A stretch of 64,000 bases of DNA from Lithospermum erythrorhizon (lineage: Eukaryota > Streptophyta > Magnoliopsida > Boraginales > Boraginaceae). Where the stretch lies: the NCBI GenBank assembly GCA_019722365.1, contig JADFUC010001681.1, positions 434,001-498,000 on the forward strand. Reading direction: 5' to 3'. Of the stretch, positions 1-14,688 are shown one piece after another (position 1 is the first letter of the stretch; every line of letters starts with the position of its first letter). Under the pieces are notes generated by a model that worked only from the letters and a program-made list of their open reading frames with translations, ran no database searches and was not told the origin of the DNA. Position numbers and translations under genes: made by a program.

Positions 1-3000
1 ATATTTTTCGCTAAACGACAACTAAAAAACTGGACGAGTGATTATTACACACATACGGAGTATATATATTGGCATGTTAATTAGAGTTTATTGGTGAAAT
101 GGTCCTACACTTGGGTGTGGCCTGGGGTGCCATTTAATTGGGCTCCAATAAGCTTTTAAAAAGTTTTATTTAAGAACTTTAGTTGCCGTTGGCCTCAAGC
201 ATGATCAAGGTTGCTAAAATTCATTAATTAAAACGGAAGAATCAGAATCCTTATTCTGAAATTAAAATTATTACTTCACTCACCCCTTCTCTGATTTCAC
301 CAATTCTTTTTTATATTCTATTTTATCATTCCATTTATCTTCTCTCCAAAATAATTCCTACAATTCTCAGAGCAAAGTTCTCTCGTATGGGCATTATTTC
401 GACGAAGTTAAATGTGAATGACAAAATATATGCAAAAAAATCTATTAACTGCTAAGACATGGCACAAAATACAAATTTAATAGTATTACGCAGCTTATAA
501 TTACTCATTTTAATGTTAGTTTTTAACAGTACATTTATAACACGGATCAAAACTTATGAGATACTACTAAATTTCAACATCTAAACTTTCTGTTAATTAC
601 TCAAAGATACTGATGAGTCACAACGGATTCAGATGGTTCCCAATGTGAGCTCTGGGAGGTGTAGGCGATGATGAAGCATCAATTTGGCATTGGCCGTTTG
701 ATTATCCCAATATTTATTTCAGAAGATGATGATTTTGAGTGGTTCTATCTTACCCCCCACCCCAACTCTACTATCAACGTCTACTTTTTTGGGAATGCTA
801 AGTGACCCTTCCTTCTATGATATGTGAATGGGTGAATTCATACTCTTTTGACCATTAAAATCCTTCAAATCTTCAATTATCTTATTGCCTACCTTTATCA
901 TCACTCGTTGGCTTTACACTGCACTGCATCTGATGCACTATTAGGATAAAAAATTATTCCATTCATTTTTAATTAACGTTTTTATTTTACATACTAAATT
1001 TAACTCAAAACATTATTAAATTTAACTCAATACATTTAACGCCATGAAAAAATATCCGAAAATATGTTTAATTAATTTCGTCTTCTTGTGATTATTAATT
1101 AATTTCCTCTTCTCGTGAGCTACATTATATTGTTTGTTTAGCTATCGAACGATCACAATTTTATACCTTCAATTATTTGACATAAGAAAATCAACAATGA
1201 CTATATATAAATGATCAATAAAATGTCATGCCCTTGCATTGGCTGGGTTGTCCGGTTATACGCATTCCTTCACCTTAATAAACGGAATGCTGCATGCAAC
1301 CTTGCACGTGCTACGATCGAGTAAAGGGTGTGTACTACAATAATATCTACCTACAAAATATTCAATTACTACTTCATTGCACCATTTGCACGTAACAACA
1401 CCTTTATTCTCCTCAATTTTGAACTTGTATTGTATGTATATCCTCATTCCTTATTGCATACGATATTAATGGTTTTTCTATCATGACCCTATTGGGGCAC
1501 ATATTAAATAATTAGTTAATTTCAAAATAAAAATATAATACTTCAAAAAAGTAATAAAAAATATTTATGTAATATTTCTGCTACCTGAGCTAAGTTCAAG
1601 ACCAAAATGCATGCTAAAGTTCTTGAACGCAAACTCAAATCAACAAACTGTTAAGTATCCGTACTCATTGAGTGAATTAGAAAAGCATGGAAGCAGTTAG
1701 CTGGCCCACTCTAAAATTTCAAATTATATTTTTACTATTAAAAAATGTAATTTTACTATTCATTTATTCAAAATTAAATTGCTCGTCTCCTAATTTTTAT
1801 ATATTTTTTTTTATGCATATAATATTAATTACTTCGACTCTCCTATAAAAAAGTTCTGGTTTCGACACTGAATAACTAATTTTTGCATTACGATTATTCA
1901 ATCATTATATTCCATGAAAACTCATTATTAGATCAGATAGAGTATCTTATCTTAGTTAATCGTTGGCATAAAACCGACAACCATTATCACAAAACCGCCG
2001 GTTGTATTTCCCCTCTTGATTCATAATTGGATTTAGACGTATCTTTGGAATGTCTGAGTCGAAGCTTATAGTTGCTGAGAAAATCTATTATTCTATTATT
2101 TGTAATAAATAAAAAAATTAGAAGTAGAAAATTCCTTCTTTTGGTATTCGTACTCCATGTGGCATAAAAATAAGCCAGAGTTGTATTGAAGATACCATAA
2201 GTAACATGCAAACCATGAAATGATTCATCACAATTATCATCCTCAACTGTACCAATTTAGTAAACTATGATATGAATCCAATACGTGGTGTGGATTGAGA
2301 CCAACTATTATTCCTCATCATCGTCCTTATCCACCATTATCGTGCTAAATTGTGACTCATGAGATATTTAATTTCTTAGGAGTACAGTGTATATCTTTAA
2401 TTGGATTTGGTATGATCCTAAAACGTTTACTCAATTTTTTGTTAGGCCACGTTAGGCTGAGAAGATTGTTATTTCTGTTTTGTTGTTTGAGTATGCCTTA
2501 GTTCTTACCCAAAGAAAAAAGTGTATGCCTTGGATGTGGTATATATACATATTTTGGAGGTGGCATCTATCAAAAAATAAAATATTACTCTCTCAATCCA
2601 ATTTAACTACAAGATTTAGAAAAAAAATAGCTTAGTTAACATATTTTTTGAATCACGAGTCCATATGATTTTGACGTTTTATACAATTACAGATATTACA
2701 CATTATGAATAACTTATATATTATATGTCAAATTTTATACATTGAATGACATTATTTATAATGCTAATATATATACAATCAAAATTGTGTTTTAAGTCAT
2801 AAGCAAAAGTTATCAATTATATCAATGCAAGATTATCTTCTCACATTAGTGATGGACTAGCCGTGCGGGACGTCCTTCGTTGAGCCGTAAGCGTATCAAC
2901 GTATCAATGCAAGATTGAGCTCGTATTCATTTGTTTAATTATTATTATACATTGAGATTCCTCATATAAAAAGATGAAACGACCAAATATGATTTTATTT

Positions 3001-4696
3001 GCAAATTATCATAATGTCAGTCTATTGGTCATTTATTAGCATGCCTAACCATTCTATCTCATATTTACACTCCATAATTGTCCTGATTAGCGGCTGATCT
3101 TTTCATTCAAAGTAATTGTGATATGAAAGCATAGTACGGAGTATAAACTAAATCGTTCTTATCTCCTATCAGGTCCACTAACTTTGAACATTATGTGTGT
3201 ATATGCATTAATTAAAAGGCTTAAGTAGATTAATCATAAGTAAAATCTATAGAGGTATGCTTCAGACATAGCTTCAATCCTGTGAAAGACCAGTGATAAA
3301 TACCAATACTCTTCTTCACGCAGTTGCAGGTCAATTTCTTTATGCGAGCCGACCTCAGATAAAGCCAAGTAAGAAAAAACTTCAAGATACGATCAATTAA
3401 ACTACATTCCGCGATTAATCCTCTCTTTTCATAATATCACACGCCCGCATGCCTCAAATAGATCAAGTTAATGTATCAAGGCGAAGCATTTCATTTTTTA
3501 ATCAATAGAGGTATGGACTTTTGCAATATTAATCACAGAAGCCTTTTAAGCTTTGACTGTAAGGGCACGTGCGCGGTATCTTTTGACTGAATAATATCGG
3601 CTATTTAGGGCACACGCACGTGCAAGCTCTGTCTCTGCCATTAATAATTGTCACCATAATATACTCTAAACTTTGTTATTATCTGATTAAATTAATTAAA
3701 TCTTTGCAGAGTCATAGGGGACAGGATTAAGCTTTCATCCTAATTTTGGTGGGGCCACCTGAACTTGGTAAGTCTTTTTTTGTTAGATTTTGATGAGTGA
3801 TGATGAGAACTGTTTTAGCTGGATTCTGTCACACTTTATTCTTTCTTTTATTTATTTATTATCTACTAGAAGACAAAATAGGTGGCACCTAATTTTATGG
3901 GCCAAACCCACATACTCCAACCTACCATTAGGATCGTGTTTTAAATGGGGTACTGTTCGAAGTCAGAAAAATAATTTTGTTTAAATACGAGGGAATTCTA
4001 TTTTTGGGGATGAAATCACAATAAAATTAAAAGATGTGGCAAAATTTAATAAATGATATAGGTGGAGGGAAAACTCGAATTAAAAAATCTTAAATTAAAA
4101 AGAAACATCATGAACTACAACAAAAGTAAGAAGACAATTATGCCAAAAAGACTTGAATCCACAAATATTTGATTTTTCCACATTATCTTTTATCAATTAC
4201 ACTAAAACTTTACTTGCAATTCACATGATATATAAAATATTTGAGACCCCACTAAATTTGGGACCCTGTACAAAAAAAACCCTTGCACTACTTCATAGAC
4301 GCCCCTGCCTAGCATTGGTTATTTGGACCCCCATTTTGTTTGGAAATTCTGATTGTAGATTAATTTTTATTTAGAAAAGTTATAGGGAAAAGATTTTCTA
4401 TCTCATTCATGTATTTATATGCCTTTTTAAATATATTTTGCTTTGAAATATGATACACCATGTATTTATGAAGATCATGAATAGTTAATATATAATCAAT
4501 CAGTACATAATATACAAATTTCAAAGTAATTAGAGATAAGAAAATGTAATAAAAGGAAATGGAAGATTCTCCCCGTCACACGGGAAGCATGTCTGTTATG
4601 GTTTGAGTTTGGGTTTTCTGGTGTAATTCCGAACACAAACTCAAGCAAAACTGCTCAATTCTGGTTGACTTTCTAATGGCGTGCATTATTCCAAAG
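1..4696. other. AT-rich intergenic region, no supported gene
   Basis: I found no exon, RNA gene or coding-like reading frame on either strand; the open frames here are short and low in complexity. Small repeats are visible. An A+T-rich phrase around the words TTAAATTTAACTCAA is duplicated at about 975-1040, and another around TTAATTAATTTC is duplicated at about 1065-1130. Two CACGTG cores lie near 3566 and 3611, but no gene start is close enough to make them convincing promoter elements. The right end is the 3' flank of the minus-strand NAT gene. Confidence 0.6.
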
Positions 4697-5068
4697 TCAT
4701 TTGTATTGATAATCACACTCCATTCTTGATGATAAATTATATCGGCACCTTACTTCAATTTGGAACTCAAGCATAGGAAATTGGACTACAGGGATGAACA
4801 TATTGGAAAATACGATTCTCTGTATAATAATGAAGTGATATTGATGATCATTGTTCCACAACTTTGATATATTGAAAACTGCTCTTCTATTTTTCACTCA
4901 AAATATGAATAGAATACTCTATCTACCTGGCATGGCTTTCCTATGATCCATGAAGTGCATTGTATGTTCTGCTGCACACAACGCTCTGGATGTCAAGATC
5001 AAGATGTCGACTGCTTCCTGATGACGACGATGATGAATAGCCAAGGTTGTACAGTATGTTAATAATCC

Positions 5069-8000
5069 TCATAAGCCCAGACACTTTGCCCAACGGAAGA
5101 ACTTGCCGACTTTACCTGGGAGGGTATAATCTGTATATGCAGATGGATCTGTTGCTACATCTTCTGGAGTTGACCACATATACACCCCACGTTCTTGCCT
5201 GCTACCGGGTACTGTATTGTCGAGAATAATTGCAACCAAGAAGGCGACCACCATGTTCAGTGACATGAGTCCATTAACAGCAAAATCCAACTGATAAAAT
5301 GAAAAAACTCAATTTAGACAATAAAGATGTCATGATTTACACGATTGCTCCACAAAATGACAGCTTGATGTATAAACTAAGAAGATTTAAGAGAAAATGA
5401 GAACCTGGAAGCAATAAGTATATTACTACGAACATATAGGAAAAATGAACTTTTCTTTCTTCCTTTTTTTTGTTTTGCTATGAGTGGAGTATATATAACG
5501 GTCAGCTTGATAGTATATTTGACTGATGAGATAGAATTGTAATAAGTCTTGAAAACACTTGGGATAACTAGGCAGAGAAAAAGAATAAACTCACTTGTTT
5601 ACTTCCCGTGTGGACTGGTCCAGCAGATGCTGCCCCATATGGAACAAGATAACTAGGCAGAATCAAGCTGGACTTCGGATCATACTGTTGAAAATAGGCT
5701 GGTACAGACAAACCAAGGAATATGGAAACTCCGATAATGGTTATATTGCGGGAACTTGCAGTTTGAGTATACTGGAGGGTTGAAAGCCCCAATGTTACAA
5801 TCAATGCCCAAATATAGCACAGAACAGCAGCTGCTAGAGCTTGCGGTATGGAAGCAAGTATGGCACCTACTTTACCTATTAAATTGGAGTCATTAACTTT
5901 AAAGACAAACTGCAGATAGATACATATCTGTATGGACATAGATCTTGTGAACAACCAAGACAGTATTATTAGAATGCATTATGAAACATTAAGAAACAGA
6001 ATATGAGAGAATAATATGAACCGAATGGAGTCCAGGACTATCATTTCTGATATAATGTTAGTTAATGCAGATTTTTCGTAAACCGTGCTTTGAGCTATTG
6101 GCTAACATATATTATTATGTTCTTTTTTCACTTCCTGATGCTATAGTATGTTGACTAAAAGAAAAAAGAAGGAACCAAATATTGCATCTAATTTCAGTTC
6201 AGTTGAAGCTTCATACCTACTAACGAGAACAAGATTAAGAACACTGCCCCAATTATTAAAGCCCTTCTGTTCGCAACCTTTGTTACTTCAATAGTCTGCA
6301 CATTCTCAGTTAATGTTGTTGATCCTGTGCCTGATCCCCAAATTCCGGCAAGAATACTACAAAAACCTTCCATGCCAATCCCTCTGCTGACTATACCAGG
6401 AGTTGGAGGCTTCAGATTTATTCTCATGGATGACGAGTGATATGTCCCTATCTGTTAAAGGAAACACATAATGATTCATTGTAATTAGAAACTAAACACA
6501 CACAAAAAAAAACATGCTACCATCTATTCTTTCGCTCTCATATCAATTTTATTTATTATTCAGTACATTGATTCTCTTTTCGGTAACAAAGGTTGGTGTT
6601 ATAATCATCAACTTACCAAGTGATAAAAAGTCAATATTTGAACAAATCCAACAAACTAACTTAAATTATAAATGCTCAGGCAGAATACATCTTCCAACAA
6701 ACTACCTTCTTCGATTATAACTACCAACTGTAAATGTTCCATGACCAAAATCCTTGAACTGCCTTATTACCTTACCCTAAATCATGATATCTGATAATAA
6801 TAAAAAAAGATGATAGCTACAAACACCTTGAGCCATCATACTACATTACAATGAACAAGAATGAGACGTGCTTTTGTAATAAAGATAATAGCAGCACCAA
6901 ATTTCCAGTATGTATACTTCTTGATATTGAGGTAGTCGATGGAAATAAGGGAAGGAAGAAAAAAGATGCAATAAAATTTAATTAAAGAATAATAGAAGTA
7001 AAAGGAAATAGAAAGACCTCAATATCAATATTGGTTTCAAACAAAAGCCCCATTCAGCTAAATCATACAGAGTAGATTACTGACCGAGTCCACGGAAGCA
7101 ACCAGTGAGACTATAATCATTATGATTGAAGTCCTTAACCGGAAGATAGGTATACCCCACTGGAAAGGGTATGGAATGCGGAGCCATGCTGAAGTTCTCA
7201 TTGCATCAGAAACATCCGTTCTGCAGTGCTTCATAGTAGAAGCATGCCTTACACATGCACTTAGGATAATATTCGAGCTTGGGATATCTGGACTACAGCC
7301 TTTGAAATTATAAGCTCCACCGGCTGTTAGAAAGAAAGCATATGTCCATATTATTACAACACTCATAGGTACCTGACATAAAAATCATGTTAGGGAAGTG
7401 TGGCTATCCAAGGAGAAGGAAGGTAAATTCCCATGTCATGGAATTAAAAAAATGAGTTCATGGGAATATGGATGCTTAGGAAGATTGCATACCGCATAAA
7501 TGCGGAACACTTTATGTCCAAAAACAGAGACTCCTCGTAGGTACTGCCAATAGAATTAAGCAACACAAATATTAGTAACATTATTTTTTCACTCGGAGTC
7601 CATATGCAAGGCAACGTTCTGATGGGAGTGGTTGTCTTACCAAAGTAAAGATAAGAATCAACACTATCTGAGGGAGGCTAATTTCCACACAACTACCAGC
7701 TTGAGGAAACCCATATGCGAAAAATGCTAAACCTACAGCAGCAACTGTAGGGGCAACAACAACTGGGTTTATCAACCTGTGATAATTTAGTCACGAATTA
7801 CATTGGATTGAATGAGCAAAAGGCAAAGCAAAATTGAGATATTGATATGTTGAGGCTCTGTTCAGACAAATAATCGAGCTCCAAAAAACACAATGAATTC
7901 ATTTGAGAATATAACCTAAACTTAAATGACAAGGGAAATTAGAATGGTTAACTATTTCAAAGGTTGCAAAAGAAAAGGAGGAAATGAATTTCAAAGGATG

Positions 8001-10649
8001 TATGAAGGAAAACTTCAGACGCACTTGTCACAGCTAGAAACTCCAAAGAGAAAGAATGAAAAACTAAGTAATGTTACCTCAAAATGAGAGACATCAAACC
8101 AGTAAAGCCCAAGATGCACTGGAACAATGAACCAACAATTATAGCCCCTTGTAATTCCCGCATTATATGCTTGAATTTCTAATACAAACAAATTATCCGT
8201 GAGGAACACCTTTTAGCAGCACATGTTGTGAGATACAAAACGATAGAGTGAAATAAATATAAACTATGGGAAGAGGGGTGGGGAGTAAAATAGAATAGGG
8301 GATATTGTCATGCAATTGTGTTCTTCTAGAAAATATAGAATAAAACTAAAAGGCAAACTGGTCATTTATCGGTGTTGTGCTGAACTTTTCTGGAAAAAGA
8401 TATCATCTACGATCTTGGAAAAAGTAAATTGGATCTTGGGCATATTGTGTATTTCTTAAGCTCCTAAAGGGTGCTCAGCCAGATGTTCTAAAAACTTCAA
8501 GGTATAGCCGAAGTTGTTACAGATGATTGTTATTGAGGAGTCATGTCCCACATTGGTAGACTATGACCTTCTAGGTGCGTTAAGGTCATCATTTGTTACT
8601 TTTCCTATAATCAAATGGTTTTAGGGTAGAACAAAATGACAGCTACGAATATGATAGATGTTTAGTTCTTAGTTGATAGAGGTCCCAGAATATCCTCCTG
8701 CATTTCAATATTTCAAAATAGATTTATCATAATTTAAAAGATTTTATTAAGTGATAGCGAAAAATTGCATTAGGATCAGAAAAATCTAGATTGAAAAATG
8801 TAAAAAACTACATTATAATTGTAAAAAAATATATTAAAATACAAACAATAAACTATTATAAAAAGGTAAATTTTTTCTGTATTTATCACGTATTTCGGTA
8901 TCAAGGAAAGAGAATTAGCACTTTTATATATATGCGCAAGTCTTTGTCATCAGAAGTGACTGAATCGATATTCATGCCTAATGGTTCATAGTAATTAAGA
9001 CTTATCTCTTGATCTATCAATTAAAAATGAATGGTGGGCTCAGCCAAGTTTGTTTTTATTCTCTTCATTATAATTCTAGTTGGTTTGAATTCAATCATGG
9101 TCGAGGTAAAAAATCAATTCAGGACTAAAATAGGAATAGCATTTCTAGTTAATAAAAAGAGAAATGAAACAAAAGTAACAATAAGTTAACCAACTTACAT
9201 GCTCTGTAAGGTTGCGGAAGTCTTGAGAATTCATAATAACTAATGCAGGTGCTAGATAAACAAAAGAGCCTCCTTGAACCAATGGAAGCCTGGTACCAAA
9301 AAGTGAATGTAGAATTGTTGTGACACCAGAAACCAATAGCATTGTAGAGATCACAGTGGCAGTATCCTTCTGCATTTTTGTGAGAAACACAAAAGTGAAA
9401 AGACTATACAATTGACTCTCCAATTCTCAAGGATTTTTTGGCACAGAACAGATTCTCTTACATCAGTTCCACCCATGGTAGGCACCATGACTAAAGGAAT
9501 AAAAATGAGAGAACCAGCCAACGATAAATAGTGTTGTAAACCATACCATGTAAGTAGAACTGCAGCAAAAGATCATAAGAGAGTCAGTATTCAAGAAATG
9601 GCGATCAAAGTGCACACTGACCATCAAGAAAGGTATATGAAACATCCAGCCAATATGTTCTTATACCTATAAGAGTTTGTTAAAAAATCATTCATGAACT
9701 TTTTATTCTTTAAATGTCAAGAAATCATCTCCAAAATTTTATTTAGATGCACATTCATAAGACATGCTAAGCCTCGACACGATGGACAAAGTAAAACTTT
9801 TTCTTTTTTGTCTATTTATCTTTTTTTAAGTCTTTTAAGTTAAATCTGACTACCAATTAATGTCCCATAGACAGATTGTAATTAATTACCACTTGTAATT
9901 AATTAACATTATACCATTAATCATGAAAATATATAACAAAGAATATAAAATATGTACAAACCATATCCAGGCTTTTCCCTCATCCCACATATCATCCTTG
10001 GAGATGCATTTTGTCCTCCATAACCTCCATCATCACCTCCTGGATAATAATCATCTGGCATTCCTCTCTGGGCATCTCCACCATCTTTGTTTGGCTCTGG
10101 AACTGCAACATCCACTTGAGCTCCATTTAAATTTTCATTCTTTGGTTCAGTTCTAGCAATGTTTCCGTTTAAACCACTATCCTCCCAAGTATCATCCAAA
10201 CTATCTTTTCTCTCCTCATTTCCCACCCCTAATAAAGGCTCAAACTTCCCTCTGTTTCTCTCCCTCTCGTTGCCACTCCTTACACTCCCTGCCCGAGAAT
10301 TCGGCTCAATCTCAAACTCCCTCCTCTTAGTCCTCCCCAAAACTGGATCAATCTCAATTGTAGGTGATAAAGATTCAGTTTTTCTCACACCCTCTTCCAA
10401 ATCAACAACTCCATCTTCACTGTTTCTCTGCTTCTTTTGAATTTCATTACTCTTACTTGAAGTTGTTGCTTCAACTGAAAATGCAGTGGACACAAAACCA
10501 GTTTTTTTAGCCCAAGATCTCAACTCTCTCGGGTCATAAAAATCTTTCCTTGGTACAAAAGGGTCAATATTAGGAGACTCTGAGCCTGCCTCATTACCCT
10601 CCTGCCTTTTCACTTGCTTCTCTTCTCTCATTCTTGATTTCTTTTCCAT
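5069..10649 (-). CDS. NAT11: Nucleobase-ascorbate transporter, NAT11/NAT12 type, ten exons, complete
   Basis: A multi-pass membrane transporter of the NCS2/NAT (xanthine-uracil permease) family; plant substrates of this clade are poorly defined. Coding exons on the minus strand: 10649-9962, 9559-9462, 9369-9199, 8178-8078, 7776-7641, 7543-7493, 7372-7085, 6451-6217, 5875-5595 and 5290-5069. All junctions are GT-AG and the phases agree, giving 756 residues; the Arabidopsis relatives are about 709. Residues 1-229 form a hydrophilic, charged tail containing WAKKTGFVS, typical of the NAT11/12 clade. The conserved QH pair of the first membrane segment is at about 238-239 (GLQHYLSL). The clade's signature region (TENVQTIEVTK) is near 559-569. 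The C-terminus holds ILDNTVPGSRQERGVY and ends KCLGL. Wording such as KHCRTDVSDAMRTSAW favours NAT11 over NAT12, while the extreme C-terminus is nearer NAT12. The family call is secure; the exact paralogue is an inference. Intron 3 hosts an eroded MITE. Confidence 0.94.
8705..8915. mobile_element. Eroded Stowaway-like MITE in NAT11 intron 3
   Basis: This intron segment shares long runs of words with the intact MITE at 53780-53967. Shared words include TGTAAAAAACTACATT, AATTGTAAAAA, TATATTAAAAT, CAAACAAT and AAACTATT, followed by GTAAATTTTTTCT, a CACGTATTT motif and finally CGGTAT. The left end still reads TTTCAAAATAGA as in the intact copy, but the CTCCGT terminal motif is degraded. It is an older copy of the same family. 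Confidence 0.6.
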
Positions 10650-13600
10650 CTTTCTCCACCCTCAAATGGGCATCAAATATGTAACAACAAACTAATAAAA
10701 ATGCAATCTTTCTACTTTTTAGCAGAACTTCTTACTTTTTAGCAGAAAAATACAATCTTGAACGGCAAAGAAATTTGAAAAATAACTAAAAAAAAACTTG
10801 ATTCACTTTCCATATAACTCTACCCTCAAATGGGCATCAAATATTCAATAAAAAAACTAATCAAAATGCAATATTTTAGCTACTTATGCTCTACTTTTTG
10901 TTACTTTTTAGCATAAAAATGCAATATTGAACAACAAATAAATGTGAATAAATAGCTAAAGGTTTGTAAGTGATAACTATTAGTGTAAGCATATAAACAA
11001 TGTTGAAAAAAGGTGAGAGGCTGAAAGCATATGCTCTTCAGTCTTCACATCTACTGTTTTGGAAGCTACCACACATTTTGCTGCTGCTTGTTAGTTGCCA
11101 ACTTGCTATCTCATCTTTTAAACAATTTTCTTCAAAGTTTTAAACTAGTTTTGACTTTTGAGTACTACAGAAAAAATACTAAAGACCCTCGTCAGTACCC
11201 ATTAGATCACAACTAATAGATAATTAGGCTTGAAATATACGACAATTAGCTACACCAATAAATAATTGAAAGATGTTTGAGTTGTAAACTTTTAGGAGTT
11301 TTTGAAATATCTCAAACAATTGTGATACCACTGGGGCCCAATGTGTACTTTTGAGGTAGAATGTATAAACTTTCTTGTTTTGTATCTTTTTATTTTTTAT
11401 TTGATTTTTTAGTTAATAATTTGACAAAATATTAAAATAAAAATTTCATCAATATTTTTTATTTTAAAAGATTTACAGATATATATTTTTATTTTATTTT
11501 GGACAATAAAGATATACATGAGCATGGCTGCGAGCATGTAAATATTTATCACAAGGAACGAAAAGCTTATTCGGTATATTTAATTATACGGTAAATTAAT
11601 AACTGATGCGATACGAGAGCAATTGATTTTTAATTATTTGACAGTGGTCTTAGCATAATAGCAATGCTTGGGTGACGAAGTTTTCTCCCCCCATATGAAA
11701 CTGGAGCTAAAGTCACATTCAAAAAACAGTGAAGAAAATGAGAAATTGCTTTTGTCCCCTATTTGTTAATGTATTTGAAAGTTTCACAAGGGCAAAATAT
11801 TTCATTGTTTTTAACACTCAAGCCAAAAGGATGAACCTTACTCCATAAGCAATTTCATAGCAACACTATATACACACCCAAATTTGCTTTTCAACAAAAT
11901 AAATAATTATTTTGCTCCTAAATATAACATTTTCAATTACCACACTTAAAATAAGTGGGAGGACAAATAGTCGATCACACACTCCACCCAAACACCGGTT
12001 GTATGGAAGTGTATAACATCCCATATGTATGCGGTGAGGGCACTTCATAGTGATTGGGGAATCAAGCGATGCTGTTTCAATAAATAATTTCAGAAGGGCA
12101 TTTAATTAACAAAATACTTAAACCTAAATTAACTTACAATATTTTAGCAAAAAATATCGACTTCATACAAATTCGAACACATCAACATTTATCCAACACA
12201 ATCATCTAGTCACTTATCACTAGACTATATCCATGGAATCAACTTGACATAAGACGGGGTTGATTTTACTTTGTTTTCAATTTTGTTTTCATGTCACACT
12301 CATTACTCAATAGCATGTGCTTCAAATCTCTATCTATAATAATCTAAGAATTTTATGTTTCTTATGAAGGGAAACTGTTGCTTCAGTATAATTACAGATG
12401 AAATTATAGTTGAAATTAGTGCTCTTTAAGCTTTATCTACTTGGACATGGATTAATTAAGTGGCATGTTACTTTTATATTGGAGACTCTAGAGCTATTAA
12501 TAAACAAGAGTCCAAGAACTTGATGGAGTTGACATGATTAGGTTACCCACTAACGATGCCTGACAAATCAAAATGCATTGCGTAATGATTATTTGTTTTG
12601 CCTACCAAACAAGATATCATCATGAAAGAAACAAACACTAGATCAACATCGTATGAATATCAAAAAACGACTGTTCTAATTATAGCATTCTTGATTGCAT
12701 ACATTTGCAGAAATTTGGCCTTTTCATTTAGCTTTGCTAAACAAACTAAAATAATCACTTCCTTTCTTCTTTTGATAAACAAAAAGGACATATTCGACTT
12801 GGAGAATAAGGCAAATTACTATTGATACTAAGCCACCATATCAGGTGACTACTTTTAGCTGCAAGCAGAAAATGATTGTTTATTAGCATACCACTGATAG
12901 TCTCTGCCTCTATATTAGAGAAACACAAAGATAAATAGGATAGGTGAAATAACTTATGGGGCTGTTGCTGGCACAGCTAGGAGAGAAGCTGGAAAACGGG
13001 TAGCGAGCTCAGTATAATGCCATTGAATATATTGCACGAAAGTCGAGTTCAGGTAAACTCAGCGTCACTCAATCTGCAGCAGACTGCAGACCTATTCAGC
13101 AAGATCTGAATAACAATTAACAAATAGCAACAGACTAAATGGAGTTTCCAGGCGTCATGATTCAATTCTCGTCAGAACAAACTGGTTAAATAGTATGAAG
13201 AAATGAAATGCACCAACAATAAGATAGGTCATGGAACGAATTGAATGAAATACACACGACATAGAATAGCTCTAAATCACTCTTCTAATCTGCTTCTGTA
13301 GAAAAACAAAGTCATGCTACTGAGATTCTACCATATGGGTCATCAAGACTTATGGACCGTATGTTTTTAGCTACCAGATACTCAGGTTTCAGCAATCCCT
13401 TGACATGGACTTTGAGCATTGGAGCCTCATGTGGTTTGACCACAAAGGCTCGACTCCCTCGCTACACAAATTACAACCACTCCATATAACTTACTTATTT
13501 AAGTATATCCGCCTAGAGCCTGAAAGAAATGAATGCACTTTGCCACAAGTTCTCATAACAACGAAACATTACCAACTCTGAATTTCAATGTTTCTTCACA

Positions 13601-14688
13601 CCAGCCAGCAGGTCCCGGTCATAAATGAACACTGACCCCCATTAATGCAATACAAAGACCCATAAACAGATAAGTGAAACACATCCAGACCACAATTCAA
13701 TCGACTCCAGAAATTTTTAACTGCAATGCACTTCACTCGTCACAGATTCTAAACTCAAACTTAAGTTACACTCGGTAACTTCTAATCAATACAATGTATA
13801 CTACTAACATACCATTAACATTGAAATGTAACAGTAGAAACATATTCCAAGCACGTAGAACAACAACTTGTGAACACCACCAACGAAGAACCCAGTCATG
13901 TACACTACAGAATATTATATGCTACAACTACATCTATTCAGGTAAAACTGCATTCGGAAATAAAATAAAGAAAAAGGGAGGCTAATCTTCTTCCCATAAC
14001 CAACTCCCTCCTATAACATTCTACCAACTAAAGGGAGCTATGTCGTGCTTCTCCCTCCAACGTTCACAATATAAGCTACATGCCCCTTTCACCTCCGCTT
14101 ACATATCAAACATTAGATTGCACTTCCAAAACAACAGAAGCACTAAGGCAATATCAACTGCAAGCTAAAGTAATTAATACATTTTCACATGAAAACAAAA
14201 ACAAGAACAAATGGCATCATTACACTGCACTTTGAAAAGAATAAAAGCACCTTTACAATATCAATTGCAAGCTAAAGTATCCGAACACTCCAACTAATTA
14301 ACCAAGCACAATCAACATATTACATACTAAAGCAAGCACCTTTTCAGCCACCAAGCAACACTTGTCAACAATTAAATAAGAACAAGCCAGCAAAATCCAA
14401 TATATCAATTCACGCACGAATTAACATCAACATCAACATGCCCCCTTCCATTAATAGACTCCCGAAGGATAATGGGGGTCGGATAGTAGACTCCCATCTA
14501 AGAAGCTAATGGGGTCGGGTAGTATACATACTGATAACAGCGAGGCTATTTCCAAGAATAAAGTGCCAACACTATCCACTACTTCACCAAAGATAAGAAA
14601 TATAAAGCGGAACAAATTTAATACTATATTATCATCATCATTACATTTTCACATTAAAAAAAATGGCATAACATTTGGATGGGCACGA
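10650..14688. other. NAT11 upstream region and intergenic DNA down to SKIP34
   Basis: It begins with a direct duplication immediately 5' of the NAT11 start codon (see the repeat entry). From about 11.2 to 12.9 kb the DNA is AT-rich with nothing recognisable. From about 12.9 to 14.4 kb it is more balanced in composition and may hold untranslated or downstream sequence of SKIP34, but no coding frame is supported. A phrase centred on GCAAGCTAAAGTA occurs at about 14160 and again at about 14268, and AATGGGGGTCGG-like phrases are repeated at 14471-14525. Confidence 0.5.
10657..10965. repeat. Imperfect tandem duplication (about 164-bp period) 5' of NAT11
   Basis: The phrase ACCCTCAAATGGGCATCAAA occurs at about 10658 and again at about 10822. 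In both copies it is followed by AACTAAT-AAAATGCAAT, a TACTTTTTAGCA motif and then CAAT-TTGAAC. The two copies lie in the leader/promoter side of the NAT11 gene and differ by several substitutions and small indels. Confidence 0.75.

Noticed and set aside
9923..10440. Plus-strand open frames opposite NAT11 exon 1
   Set aside because: Shadows of the low-complexity hydrophilic N-terminal tail; no similarity in their own right.
12598..12825. 75-codon plus-strand frame
   Set aside because: AT-rich, with no similarity, codon bias or splice context supporting a gene.
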